A stretch of DNA of 10,252 nucleotides from an uncultured Oscillospiraceae bacterium (GCA_900544515.1 UQVI01000060.1:1-10252), one strand, 5' to 3'. Counted from the first letter of the stretch, positions 1 through 6,294 are shown. Notes: a model not told the origin generated them from the sequence alone. Made by a program: numbers and translations.

Positions 1-45
1 GATTCGCCTTAGTCTCGTGGGCTCGGAGATGTGTATAAGAGACAG
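1..45. other. Illumina Nextera i7 adapter left on the contig end (artefact)
   Basis: Positions 12-45 read exactly as the Nextera read-2 transposase adapter. The last 19 bases (27-45, AGATGTGTATAAGAGACAG) are the Tn5 mosaic end. Positions 4-11 (TCGCCTTA) match the N701 i7 index as I know it, and the leading GAT fits the end of the P7 oligo. Genomic sequence therefore begins at 46, the Tn5 insertion point of one library fragment. The adapter has no stop in the lacZ frame, so translation through it gives a false start (GTG at 31, reading MYKRQ) in front of the real coding sequence. Confidence 0.98.
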
Positions 46-549
46 GATTATAACTGCGTAAGAGCAGGTGCTGTTAAGTTTGTTCCTCGTTTCGGTGTTC
101 AGCTTGAGATGCCTAAGGAATTTAAAAATGTAAAGTATTTCGGTTTAGGCCCGTATGTAAATCTTCCTGATTTTAAAGAGCACGCACTCACAGGCATTTA
201 CGAAACGACAGTTGAGGATATGCGCGAGGATTATATCAAGCCTCAGGAAAGTGCAACGAGGTGTGAAACGCGTTTCGCTGAGATCACAAATGATAACGGA
301 CTTGGTCTTCGTTTTGAAGCCGTTAATAAACCGTTTGTTTTTTCTGCTAATCCGTTTACATCTCAGGACTGTGCAAAGGCAATGCACAGGGAGGACTTAA
401 CCTATAATACAACCTGCATTAATCTTGATTCCGATGTTCTCGGTGCAGGCTCAAATGCCTGTGGTCCTACTCCGTCACAGGAATACCGTGTGGGCTCACT
501 GACAGGCAAGGCAATTTCCTTTGTAATCAAGCCTGTTGACGGTGAGTAA
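46..549 (+). CDS. lacZ: Beta-galactosidase (GH2, LacZ type), C-terminal fragment, 5' truncated by contig end
   Basis: This is the last 167 residues of a GH2 beta-galactosidase, which would hydrolyse beta-D-galactosides such as lactose. The fragment covers the C-terminal beta-sandwich (Bgal_small_N / domain 5). Visible family landmarks in order are the FGLGP motif followed by a Pro-Asp, the YIKPQES segment (family YxxPQExG), the ANPFTSQDCAKAMHREDL segment (family FxAxxYxxxxLxxAxHxxDL), and the C-terminal NLD...GAGSNACGPTPSQEYRV strand. The nucleophile and acid/base residues lie in the missing N-terminal part, so activity cannot be judged. The usual Glu and Arg of GPxExYxDR are replaced here (GPYVNLPDF). 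The gene stops one base before the acpS ATG, so the two are probably co-transcribed. Any start placed upstream of 46 lies in adapter. Confidence 0.9.
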   Translation, partial: DYNCVRAGAVKFVPRFGVQLEMPKEFKNVKYFGLGPYVNLPDFKEHALTGIYETTVEDMREDYIKPQESATRCETRFAEITNDNGLGLRFEAVNKPFVFSANPFTSQDCAKAMHREDLTYNTTCINLDSDVLGAGSNACGPTPSQEYRVGSLTGKAISFVIKPVDGE

Positions 550-550
550 A

Positions 551-862
551 ATGTACAGAATCGGTACAGATATTGTTAGGATTTCCAGAATAGAAAAAAG
601 TATAAAAAGCAATGCCTTTTTGCATAGGGTCTTTACCGATAAGGAAAGGGAATACTGTAAAAAGGCAGAAAGCTTTGCAGGTATATTCGCTGTCAAGGAG
701 GCTTATTTTAAGGCTGTCGGCACAGGTATCAATAAGCCGCTTACGGATATTGAGGTGCTCCATAATGATATGGGAAAGCCGTATATTAACGGCGCTGAAA
801 ACTGTGACGTATCCATTTCACACGACGGTGAATATGCAATTGCTGCGGTTATAATTTGGTGA
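551..862 (+). CDS. acpS: Holo-[acyl-carrier-protein] synthase
   Basis: AcpS transfers 4'-phosphopantetheine from CoA to the active serine of apo-ACP, switching on fatty-acid synthesis in the cytoplasm. The 103-residue product has the N-terminal GTDIV motif with Mg-binding Asp7, the FAVKEAYFKA helix with metal-binding Glu50, GTGI at about 57-60, and a C-terminal SISHDGEYAIAAVI strand. It is slightly short for the family (commonly 115-126 residues) but lacks none of the core motifs. I chose ATG 551 because it puts the GTDIV motif at the usual distance from the N-terminus and has GGTGAG at 541-546 as a ribosome site. In-frame TTG 536 and GTG 542 would overlap lacZ and are less likely. It ends four bases before nnr, a pairing common in Firmicutes. 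Confidence 0.93.
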   Translation: MYRIGTDIVRISRIEKSIKSNAFLHRVFTDKEREYCKKAESFAGIFAVKEAYFKAVGTGINKPLTDIEVLHNDMGKPYINGAENCDVSISHDGEYAIAAVIIW

Positions 863-866
863 TAAT

Positions 867-2375
867 ATGAGAATTTTAACAGCAAAACAAATTAAGCAGG
901 TTGAGGAAAGAGCCTTCAGCGGTGATTTTACCGAAGAGGGTCTTATGCTCAGTGCCGGTACAGCCTGTTATAATAGGATACTGAAATATTATGGAGACAG
1001 TATACAAAACAAGAAGGTTGCAGTGTTCTGCGGTAACGGTAAAAATGCAGGTGACGGCTTTGTTATTGCCGATTTGCTGATGAAAAGCGGTGTGGATGTC
1101 TGCATTGTTCTTGCGGATAATCCGCCGTATCTCCCTGAGCCTAAGCTCTATTTTGATCAGGCTGTGGCAGATGGGGTAAGGGATTATTATTTTGCGGAGT
1201 ATACGTTTGATTGTGATATTATAGTTGACTGCATTTTCGGTATCGGCTTTCACGGTGAACCAAAAGCACCCTTTGGTGAAATCTTTGATGCTGTTAATTA
1301 TTCCGGTGCTGAGGTTGTCAGCATTGATACACCAAGCGGTACGGATGCCACAACAGGTGAGGTAATCCATGCTGTACGTGCAGACCTTACCATTGCCATT
1401 TCGACGCTTAAATTTGCTCACGTTCTCCCTCCTGCAAATGCATATTGCGGCAAGGTTGTGACCGTGAATATAGGAATACCTGAAAGCTGTTATGACAATG
1501 ACTACACAGAAACAATAACGAAGGCTGACGTAAAAAAGAATTTTATTAAACGTGATAAGAATTCCCACAAGGGCAGCTTCGGTCATCAGCTTAACATCTG
1601 CGGTTCGTACCTGATGCCGGGTGCAGCTGTAATCTGTGCCAAAGCAGCACTTAAAACAGGCGTGGGACTTTTAAAATGTGTGTTCCCCAAATCCCTTTAT
1701 CCTGTTATGACTGCACATATGATTCAGCCTGTTTTCAAGCCGATTTGTGAAAATGAGCAGAAAACAATTTCAATTGGTGCAATGAATGATATTTTTGAAG
1801 AATTAAAATGGGCAGACAGTGTGGCAATCGGTTGTGGTATCGGTAATAATGATGATACACAGGTGATCGTCGGTCAGGTTGTAAAATCCAGTGAAGTGCC
1901 TGTTGTTCTGGATGCGGATGGTATAAATGCGGTAGCTCCCTTCATAGATATTATTAAGGATAAAAAAGCACCGTTGGTAGTTACGCCGCACCCTGCTGAA
2001 ATGGCAAGACTTATCGGTGAGAGCACCGATTATGTTCAGAATCACAGAATGGATGTGGCAAAGGTCTTTGCAGCAGAATATGATGTGATTGTTGTTCTAA
2101 AGGGAGCAAATACCGTTGTGACTGACGGCAAAGCAGTTTTTGTGAATATGAACGGCAATGCAGGTATGGCAATGGGCGGAACAGGTGATATGCTGACAGG
2201 TATGATAGGCTCATTTATTGCACAGGGTATTGAGCCTCTTGAGGCTGCAAAATCAGCTGTATTTATTCACGGCTTTTGCGGTGATATTACTGCTCAGGAA
2301 CTGTCACAGCGTGGAATGACTGTTGAGGATATGCTGTCACTTATGGGTGCTTTGATGTCTGAATTTGAGGCTTGA
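867..2375 (+). CDS. nnr: Bifunctional NAD(P)HX epimerase / ADP- or ATP-dependent NAD(P)HX dehydratase
   Basis: This metabolite-repair enzyme restores hydrated, inactive NADHX/NADPHX. The N-terminal YjeF_N domain (about 1-215) interconverts the R and S hydrates, and the C-terminal ribokinase-like domain (about 225-502) dehydrates the S form using a nucleotide. Epimerase motifs seen are GNGKNAGDG at 56-64, VDCIFGIGFHG, and DTPSG at 154-158. Dehydratase motifs are HKGSFGH at 234-240, TPHPAE at 373-378, VVLKGANTVV, and the phosphate-binding GGTGD at 437-441 with the probable catalytic Asp441. At 502 residues the length is normal for the fused form. The ATG lies four bases after the acpS stop with no strong Shine-Dalgarno sequence, suggesting translational coupling. 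I cannot tell ADP from ATP specificity by eye. Confidence 0.95.
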   Translation: MRILTAKQIKQVEERAFSGDFTEEGLMLSAGTACYNRILKYYGDSIQNKKVAVFCGNGKNAGDGFVIADLLMKSGVDVCIVLADNPPYLPEPKLYFDQAVADGVRDYYFAEYTFDCDIIVDCIFGIGFHGEPKAPFGEIFDAVNYSGAEVVSIDTPSGTDATTGEVIHAVRADLTIAISTLKFAHVLPPANAYCGKVVTVNIGIPESCYDNDYTETITKADVKKNFIKRDKNSHKGSFGHQLNICGSYLMPGAAVICAKAALKTGVGLLKCVFPKSLYPVMTAHMIQPVFKPICENEQKTISIGAMNDIFEELKWADSVAIGCGIGNNDDTQVIVGQVVKSSEVPVVLDADGINAVAPFIDIIKDKKAPLVVTPHPAEMARLIGESTDYVQNHRMDVAKVFAAEYDVIVVLKGANTVVTDGKAVFVNMNGNAGMAMGGTGDMLTGMIGSFIAQGIEPLEAAKSAVFIHGFCGDITAQELSQRGMTVEDMLSLMGALMSEFEA

Positions 2376-2398
2376 ATTAGCCGTTAGGACTGATTTTG

Positions 2399-2884
2399 GT
2401 GAAAAAAACTGTACCCATTGTATTGATGATTTTAATGTTGTTTCTTTCTGCCTGTAAGGTGGAAGATTATACCCCTGAAATTCCTTTGGCATTTGAAAAT
2501 AATGCGAAGGTAACTTCAGGGGATTTTTCGTACGATTGCAAAATTTGTAAAAATGAGGATTCCGTTACAGTGACAGTTGACTCAACAGCGGCAAAGGGAA
2601 TGTCTATGTCCTATAACGGAACGAACGTCAGTTTTTCATTCGCCGATTTTTCCTATGATATAAATGGTAAAAACTTTGAAAAGCGAAACGCGGCAATCGT
2701 GATTTATGAGGTTTTTGATTATATAAATTCCACAGAACAGCTGAATGCAAAAAAGATTGACGGCGGTTTTAAGTATGAGGGAAGAATTCCCTTAGGTGAT
2801 TTTATTCTGATTCAGAATGACGATAACAGCTTTAAAAGTCTGACGATGCGTAATATCGATTATAAAATTGAATTTGCTGCTTAG
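2399..2884 (+). CDS. Small putative lipoprotein, function unknown
   Basis: The 161-residue product begins with a lysine pair, a hydrophobic stretch, and a lipobox LSAC with Cys at 19, so it should be exported, lipidated and anchored on the outer face of the membrane. The rest is mostly alternating beta-prone segments (SGDFSYDCKICKNEDSVTVTV, NVSFSFADFSYDING, DFILIQNDDNSF) with no catalytic motif I recognise. It may be a small beta-sheet domain. GTG 2399 is preferred because AGGAC at 2386-2390 sits eight bases upstream; TTG 2396 is a possible alternative. It follows nnr by 23 bases and is the last gene of the acpS operon. A lipoprotein also follows acpS in Bacillus subtilis (ydcC, LolA-like), but that protein is about twice as long and I see no clear homology. 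Confidence 0.75.
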   Translation: MKKTVPIVLMILMLFLSACKVEDYTPEIPLAFENNAKVTSGDFSYDCKICKNEDSVTVTVDSTAAKGMSMSYNGTNVSFSFADFSYDINGKNFEKRNAAIVIYEVFDYINSTEQLNAKKIDGGFKYEGRIPLGDFILIQNDDNSFKSLTMRNIDYKIEFAA

Positions 2885-2933
2885 TTATTGATGTTTGGCT
2901 ACGAAGTTTAACTTATGTTTCTGATAAATTACA

Positions 2934-2956
2934 GGGGCGGATATTAAATCCGCCCC
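2934..2956. repeat. GC-rich palindrome between converging genes; possible bidirectional terminator or dispersed repeat
   Basis: GGGGCGGAT (2934-2942) pairs perfectly with ATCCGCCCC (2948-2956) around the 5-base loop ATTAA. The flanks continue the symmetry imperfectly (TTACA on the left, CCTACAA on the right). It lies between the ends of two converging operons, where a terminator for both strands would be useful, but neither side has a real T-tract. Its GC content stands out from the AT-rich surroundings. Similar (G)TAGGGGCGG...CCGCCCCTAC intergenic palindromes are, to my recollection, scattered in Oscillospiraceae genomes, so a REP/MITE-like origin is plausible. Confidence 0.6.
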
Positions 2957-2981
2957 CTACAACTATTTAATGCGTATTTTG

Positions 2982-3704
2982 CTATTGTGCAAGTGTACTT
3001 ATAAATTCAATTGTACTTTCTCTCAGCGATTCCATATCTGTGGCACCATTGTATGAAAACTGATAGATTGTGTTGCCGTTTGCATAGAATATAAAGCTTG
3101 AATAACCGATTTCGGGCTCACCCATATAGGCAATTACGACGTCCATTCCGTTTACGGTGACAACCTCACCTGTACTGTTTTCATCACCTGTTCCCCAGAA
3201 ACCTGCGGCCTCTTCATCAGGGATATCCTGAATAATGCTCATAGATATGCTGCTGTCACTCCCGTCTGAGAAATCAAACATTCCTGAATTGTATTGAGGA
3301 ATAAAGCCGAGTGCGTTCACGATTTCATATTTGCCATTTAATAATTCGGCAGGGATAACAACGTCCTCGAAACCCTTATCATTAAGCATTTTTACGATGC
3401 TGTTATCGGTATCACTCAGCTTTTCAGCTCTTCTCTGAGCCTTTGTGAAATCAAGTGTAAATGAATCATCAGATTCCTGTATGCTTACAATACCATTCTT
3501 ATCATTTGCAACACGGATAATTGCTGCTGTTGCAGTAGTTGCTCCTATAACACATACGATTGCAGCGATAATTGCAATGATCTTTTTACTCATTTTGATT
3601 CTTTTATGATTTTCAGTATTTTTTGACATAGCGACCATCCTTTCCACTAATTCATTGTCAGGCTCTATGCCGTCGAAATACTTCTTTATTTCATTGTCAA
3701 GCAT
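2982..3704 (-). CDS. Probable membrane anti-sigma factor (single-pass, extracytoplasmic sensor-like domain)
   Basis: The 240-residue protein has a short cytoplasmic N-terminus (1-40, LDNEIKKYFDGIEPDNELVERMV), one transmembrane helix at about 41-63, and an extracytoplasmic domain of about 175 residues with a VVTVNGMDVVIAYMGEPE...YQFSYNG...IEFISTL ending. The ending resembles DUF4367-type C-terminal domains found on anti-sigma partners, although I cannot confirm the family. I chose ATG 3704 because AGGAGGG is well placed before it and the upstream in-frame extension belongs to the sigma gene. It overlaps the ECF sigma gene by 8 bases, the standard arrangement for a sigma and its inhibitor. Inferred role: hold the sigma factor at the membrane until an envelope signal releases it. 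No zinc-binding HxxxCxxC (ZAS) motif is present in the cytoplasmic part. Confidence 0.78.
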   Translation of the reverse strand: MLDNEIKKYFDGIEPDNELVERMVAMSKNTENHKRIKMSKKIIAIIAAIVCVIGATTATAAIIRVANDKNGIVSIQESDDSFTLDFTKAQRRAEKLSDTDNSIVKMLNDKGFEDVVIPAELLNGKYEIVNALGFIPQYNSGMFDFSDGSDSSISMSIIQDIPDEEAAGFWGTGDENSTGEVVTVNGMDVVIAYMGEPEIGYSSFIFYANGNTIYQFSYNGATDMESLRESTIEFISTLAQ

Positions 3705-4185
3705 TGTAGCCCTCCTTTTCCAAAATAGTTTTAAGCTTGCCTCTTGACCTTGATAGTGAAGTACGCACCGCGTTATCATTCATTTCCATCATATCAGCAA
3801 TCTCCTTTGTTGAATATCCCTCATAGTAATAAAGGTATATGATTGTTCTGCAATTGGGAGGGAGCTGTTTTATGGCAAAGTCAAGATCAGCCTTTTCATC
3901 TTCCTGATACTGCATATCCTCACTGAATGCTTCAGTTCGTTTATTCCACGCCTGTGTAAGAAAACTTTTGGTACAATTTAAGGTTACCTTTATAAACCAT
4001 GCTTTTTCGTGATTTTCATCATTGAAGCGAGGCTTTTTTCTTATGTAGCGCAGAAATACATTCTGATATATATCATCACTGTCAGCTTTATCTGATGTCA
4101 TGGAGTATGCAATTCGATATACAGTCGAAGAGTATTTTCTTATCATATCCTCTTCGTTAAGATTCGTCGACGATTTTTTTATCAT
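3697..4185 (-). CDS. ECF-type RNA polymerase sigma factor (sigma-70 family)
   Basis: The 162-residue protein has only the two ECF domains. Region 2 lies at about 13-76, with DDIYQNVFLRY at 37-47 (core-binding and -10 recognition) and KAWFIKVTLNCTKSF after it. Region 4 lies at about 99-153, with LPPNCRTIIYLYYYEGYSTKEIADMMEMN and the helix-turn-helix continuing through VRTSLSRSRGKLK. The length is typical. ATG 4185 is preferred over further-upstream starts because AAAGGAGGT (4191-4199) precedes it and the sigma domain begins only after it; the upstream extension translates a terminator. It directs RNA polymerase to a small regulon and is probably controlled by the overlapping downstream membrane protein. 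The ECF subgroup and signal cannot be told from the sequence alone. Confidence 0.93.
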   Translation of the reverse strand: MIKKSSTNLNEEDMIRKYSSTVYRIAYSMTSDKADSDDIYQNVFLRYIRKKPRFNDENHEKAWFIKVTLNCTKSFLTQAWNKRTEAFSEDMQYQEDEKADLDFAIKQLPPNCRTIIYLYYYEGYSTKEIADMMEMNDNAVRTSLSRSRGKLKTILEKEGYNA

Positions 4186-4225
4186 TGATTTACCTCCTTT
4201 CATCAATAAAACCCGACAAGTCTTG

Positions 4226-4236
4226 AAAATGTTACA
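4226..4236 (-). promoter_or_regulatory. Possible ECF -35 element (TGTAACATTTT) of the sigma operon
   Basis: Read on the minus strand, this is TGTAACATTTT, about 40 bases before the sigma start codon. ECF -35 elements usually end in AAC followed by T-rich sequence, and many ECF genes transcribe themselves. The nearest -10-like GTC (4215-4217) is only 13 bases away, shorter than the roughly 16 usual for ECF promoters, so the -10 is uncertain. No good housekeeping -10 is visible in the gap. Confidence 0.4.
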
Positions 4237-4240
4237 TGAA

Positions 4241-4291
4241 TTTAAAAAAATAAAATCCGGTGAACCTGAATGTTCAAAATTCACCGGATTT
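4241..4291 (-). terminator. Intrinsic terminator of the 6222-4310 operon
   Basis: A perfect 12-bp stem joins 4253-4264 and 4280-4291 (AAATCCGGTGAA / TTCACCGGATTT) around a 15-base loop. On the minus strand it is followed by TATTTTTTAAA, a convincing T-tract. It lies 18 bases past the stop of the two-helix membrane protein and upstream of the sigma gene, separating the two minus-strand operons. On the plus strand the following TATTTTAT is a weaker T-tract, and no plus-strand gene needs it. Confidence 0.88.
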
Positions 4292-4309
4292 ATTTTATCT
4301 TCAGCTGTA

Positions 4310-4771
4310 CTATTCTTTATTTTCAATACGTGCGCTGATTTCGTCAGCGATTTTTTTTAGGGTGCTTTTCGTTGTTAAGCCTATGGAAATGGTTACGACC
4401 TTTCCGTCCTTCAGTGTGAGTATAATCTGTGACTGACGGTCAACGAAGTTTTTAACAAGGCTTGCCTTATCGTCCTTCTTGGTTTCCACACTTGCTATAT
4501 TATCATAGGCGAAAATATTTTCTCCGTCCATTCCTGTGAATTCCATTTCATCATCCAGGAATTTCACACCATGTGATAAAACTTCTTTTGTAACAAGTAT
4601 GGCTATGATTAATGCTACTGCAACACCTGCGGTGAAAATAATAACAGTTGTTCTCGGATTCTGAATTAATCTTTTGATTGCAAAAATCAGATAACCGATT
4701 ACTGCAATATCAAGTATTCCCACAACTGCAAGCTGAATTGGTGAAAGTATTCTCATAAATTTATTGTTCAT
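4310..4771 (-). CDS. Two-helix membrane protein with cytoplasmic PH-like domain (hypothetical)
   Basis: The 153-residue protein has two hydrophobic helices at about 13-33 and 43-62, then a soluble region (about 68-150) of alternating strands (KFLDDEMEFTG, ENIFAYDNIASVETKK, SQIILTLKDGKVVTISIG) closing with a helix (TKSTLKKIADEISARI). This pattern resembles bacterial PH (bPH/DUF304-like) domains that follow a pair of membrane helices, but that is a fold guess from pattern, not a motif match. ATG 4771 has AGGAGAG at a normal distance and overlaps the stop of the upstream pseudouridine synthase by four bases (ATGA), so translation is probably coupled. A terminator follows 18 bases downstream. Function unknown. 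Confidence 0.75.
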   Translation of the reverse strand: MNNKFMRILSPIQLAVVGILDIAVIGYLIFAIKRLIQNPRTTVIIFTAGVAVALIIAILVTKEVLSHGVKFLDDEMEFTGMDGENIFAYDNIASVETKKDDKASLVKNFVDRQSQIILTLKDGKVVTISIGLTTKSTLKKIADEISARIENKE

Positions 4772-5712
4772 AAATATTTTCTCTCCTTATAATCGCTTAA
4801 AAGTTTTATATTTTCTGCCTGAAATACCCTGCCGTCAAGGTAGCTCAGTATGTTTTTATTTTCAAAGCTGAATTTCAGCTTGTAGCTGTAAAGCGCCTGC
4901 CTGTATCTGCCCTTGTCGATTCCGTATTTTCCGTCACCGTAAAGGGGATGACCGATGTGTGCAAGGTGTGCACGTATCTGGTGTGTGCGTCCTGTCAGCA
5001 GTCGGATTTCCAGCAGGGAAGCATCGTTATAATAATCCAGCACAGTATATCCTGTTATGATTTTTTTTGAACCCTGCACCTGATTATCTGTTACGTTTAC
5101 TGTGTTCTTTTTTTCATTTTTTGTGAGGTAAGCCGTAAGTGTTTCACTTTTCTTCGGCATTTCTCCGTGAACAACAGTGAGGTAGTATTTTTCAATTTCA
5201 CGGCTTTTGATACTCTCGTTTACTGCTTTCAAAGCCTGTGCATTCTTTGCACCGATAACGATTCCGCCTGTATTTCTGTCAATCCTGTTGGCAAGTGACG
5301 GTGTGAAGGACGAGTCATCAGGCGACCATTCACCCTTTTCGTAAAGATATCTTTTCAGCCTGGCAACAAGGTTATCAATGTAATCCTTGCCGTCAGGGTG
5401 ACAGAGTATACCAACTTTTTTGTTGAGCAGAATTAGATTTTCATCTTCATAGATTATGTCAAGGTCTGTGGATGCCTTGAGGAAATCATAATGCTTTTTT
5501 TTAACGTGCAGAACATCATCATTGAGGTATAAATCAAGAATATCACCCTCACCCAGTATCTGATCGGCAGAGCATCTTTTTCTGTTTATTTTAATATTCT
5601 TTTTTCGTATCTCTTTGAACATTAAGGATTTCGGCAGTCTGTCAAAGGTTTTTGATAGAAACCTGTCAAGCCGCTGACCTGAATCCTTGCTGTTGATGGT
5701 TATACTTTTCAT
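4768..5712 (-). CDS. RluC/RluD-family pseudouridine synthase (23S rRNA)
   Basis: The 314-residue enzyme should convert specific uridines in 23S rRNA to pseudouridine. It has an N-terminal S4 RNA-binding domain (about 11-60, SGQRLDRFLSKTF...KNIKINRKR), then the catalytic PseudoU_synth_2 domain. The active-site motif is ANRIDRNTGG at 141-150, with catalytic Asp145; the family more often reads HRLDxxTSG, so the His and Leu are substituted while the Asp and following Arg are kept. IIYEDENLILLNKK, GRTHQIRAHL at 241-250 and HPLYGDGKYG are also present. Which uridines it modifies (955/2504/2580 or 1911/1915/1917) cannot be assigned. It starts three bases after the upstream gene's stop with no visible Shine-Dalgarno sequence, so termination-reinitiation is likely. 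Confidence 0.9.
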   Translation of the reverse strand: MKSITINSKDSGQRLDRFLSKTFDRLPKSLMFKEIRKKNIKINRKRCSADQILGEGDILDLYLNDDVLHVKKKHYDFLKASTDLDIIYEDENLILLNKKVGILCHPDGKDYIDNLVARLKRYLYEKGEWSPDDSSFTPSLANRIDRNTGGIVIGAKNAQALKAVNESIKSREIEKYYLTVVHGEMPKKSETLTAYLTKNEKKNTVNVTDNQVQGSKKIITGYTVLDYYNDASLLEIRLLTGRTHQIRAHLAHIGHPLYGDGKYGIDKGRYRQALYSYKLKFSFENKNILSYLDGRVFQAENIKLLSDYKERKYL

Positions 5713-5715
5713 ATA

Positions 5716-6222
5716 TCAGTTGTTGTTCTTGTTTTTCTTTTCTTCTTCAAGCTCCTGAATTTCCTTGTAGAAGATATTTGCTTTAACATATACCTGGATG
5801 AAATCCTTGATTACCTCAGCCAGCTCACCTTTTTTGTAAGGATTCATCAATATACGTTCGTCATCATCAATAACGAGCGGCCCCTTTTCGTAATCGTTAA
5901 AGGTCGGCATAAGTGAATAATTTGTTTTTGTTTTTACAATGGATAAAAGGGTGAGGTCTGCTGTTGCATTGACAAATCCCTTTTTCTTTGTGTATTTCTC
6001 AATGGTTGAAAGCGGTGATGCATCATTATGTTTTTTAGTATAGCAGTAGGAAATAACCTCTTCAATAAAGCTTTCAATCTGCTTGTCCGAGTATGGTGCT
6101 TTTAAAAGCACAACCTTGTCAATATCTGCAATACCGTATGTATCACTTTCACCGCAGGGGATACCAATCATATTTTCATCCTTGTCCACATATACGGATA
6201 TAGTGTAAAATTCCTTTTCCAT
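5716..6222 (-). CDS. Hypothetical protein, not recognised
   Basis: The 168-residue soluble protein belongs to no family I recognise. It opens with strand-like MEKEFYTISVYVDKDENMIGIPCG, continues through mixed helix and strand (KQIESFIEEVISYCYTKKH, LVIDDDERILMNPYKKG), and ends in a charged, probably coiled-coil tail (YKEIQELEEEKKNKNNN). There is no signal peptide or membrane helix. AGAGGTG precedes ATG 6222, and a promoter with a perfect TATAAT lies upstream, so it is a genuine expressed gene and the first of a three-gene operon with the pseudouridine synthase and the PH-like membrane protein. Codon use matches its neighbours. The operon position hints at a translation-linked role, but this is speculative. 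Confidence 0.7.
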   Translation of the reverse strand: MEKEFYTISVYVDKDENMIGIPCGESDTYGIADIDKVVLLKAPYSDKQIESFIEEVISYCYTKKHNDASPLSTIEKYTKKKGFVNATADLTLLSIVKTKTNYSLMPTFNDYEKGPLVIDDDERILMNPYKKGELAEVIKDFIQVYVKANIFYKEIQELEEEKKNKNNN

Positions 6223-6249
6223 AAAACACCTCTGATAATATTTATCTTA

Positions 6250-6278
6250 ATTATAACCTATATAATTGAAAAATACAA
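6250..6278 (-). promoter_or_regulatory. Sigma-A type promoter for the 6222-4310 operon
   Basis: On the minus strand, TTGTAT (6278-6273) lies 17 bases before a perfect TATAAT (6255-6250), placing the transcript start about 20 bases before ATG 6222. The -35 is weak (three of six consensus bases), but the -10 and spacing are ideal. Confidence 0.65.
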
Positions 6279-6294
6279 CAGTATATGCTACAAT
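6266..6294 (+). promoter_or_regulatory. Sigma-A type promoter for the short-chain dehydrogenase gene
   Basis: TTGAAA (6266-6271) is followed after exactly 17 bases by TACAAT (6289-6294). Transcription would begin near 6301, leaving a leader of only about ten bases that starts at or beside the GGTGAT ribosome site (6302-6307) of ATG 6311. Its -35 end lies one base from the -35 of the divergent promoter (6273-6278), so the two RNA polymerases cannot both be bound. Confidence 0.72.

Noticed and set aside
31..45. GTG start at 31 as the true beginning of the first coding sequence
   Set aside because: It lies inside the Nextera mosaic end; the genomic lacZ sequence enters already open at 46.
27..45. 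Tn5 mosaic end as a natural transposon end
   Set aside because: It is fused to the synthetic Nextera read-2 tail and an index, so it is library adapter rather than a mobile element.
876..1586. Long minus-strand open frame inside nnr (236 codons)
   Set aside because: Antisense shadow of a well-supported gene; its translation has no recognisable domain and it has no ribosome site or promoter.
3705..3779. Upstream in-frame extension of the anti-sigma gene
   Set aside because: It runs through the sigma region 4 coding sequence in another frame; ATG 3704 has a strong ribosome site and the normal N-terminus.
4186..4326. Upstream in-frame extension of the sigma gene
   Set aside because: It would translate the promoter region and the terminator stem; ATG 4185 has AAAGGAGGT and a standard ECF N-terminus.
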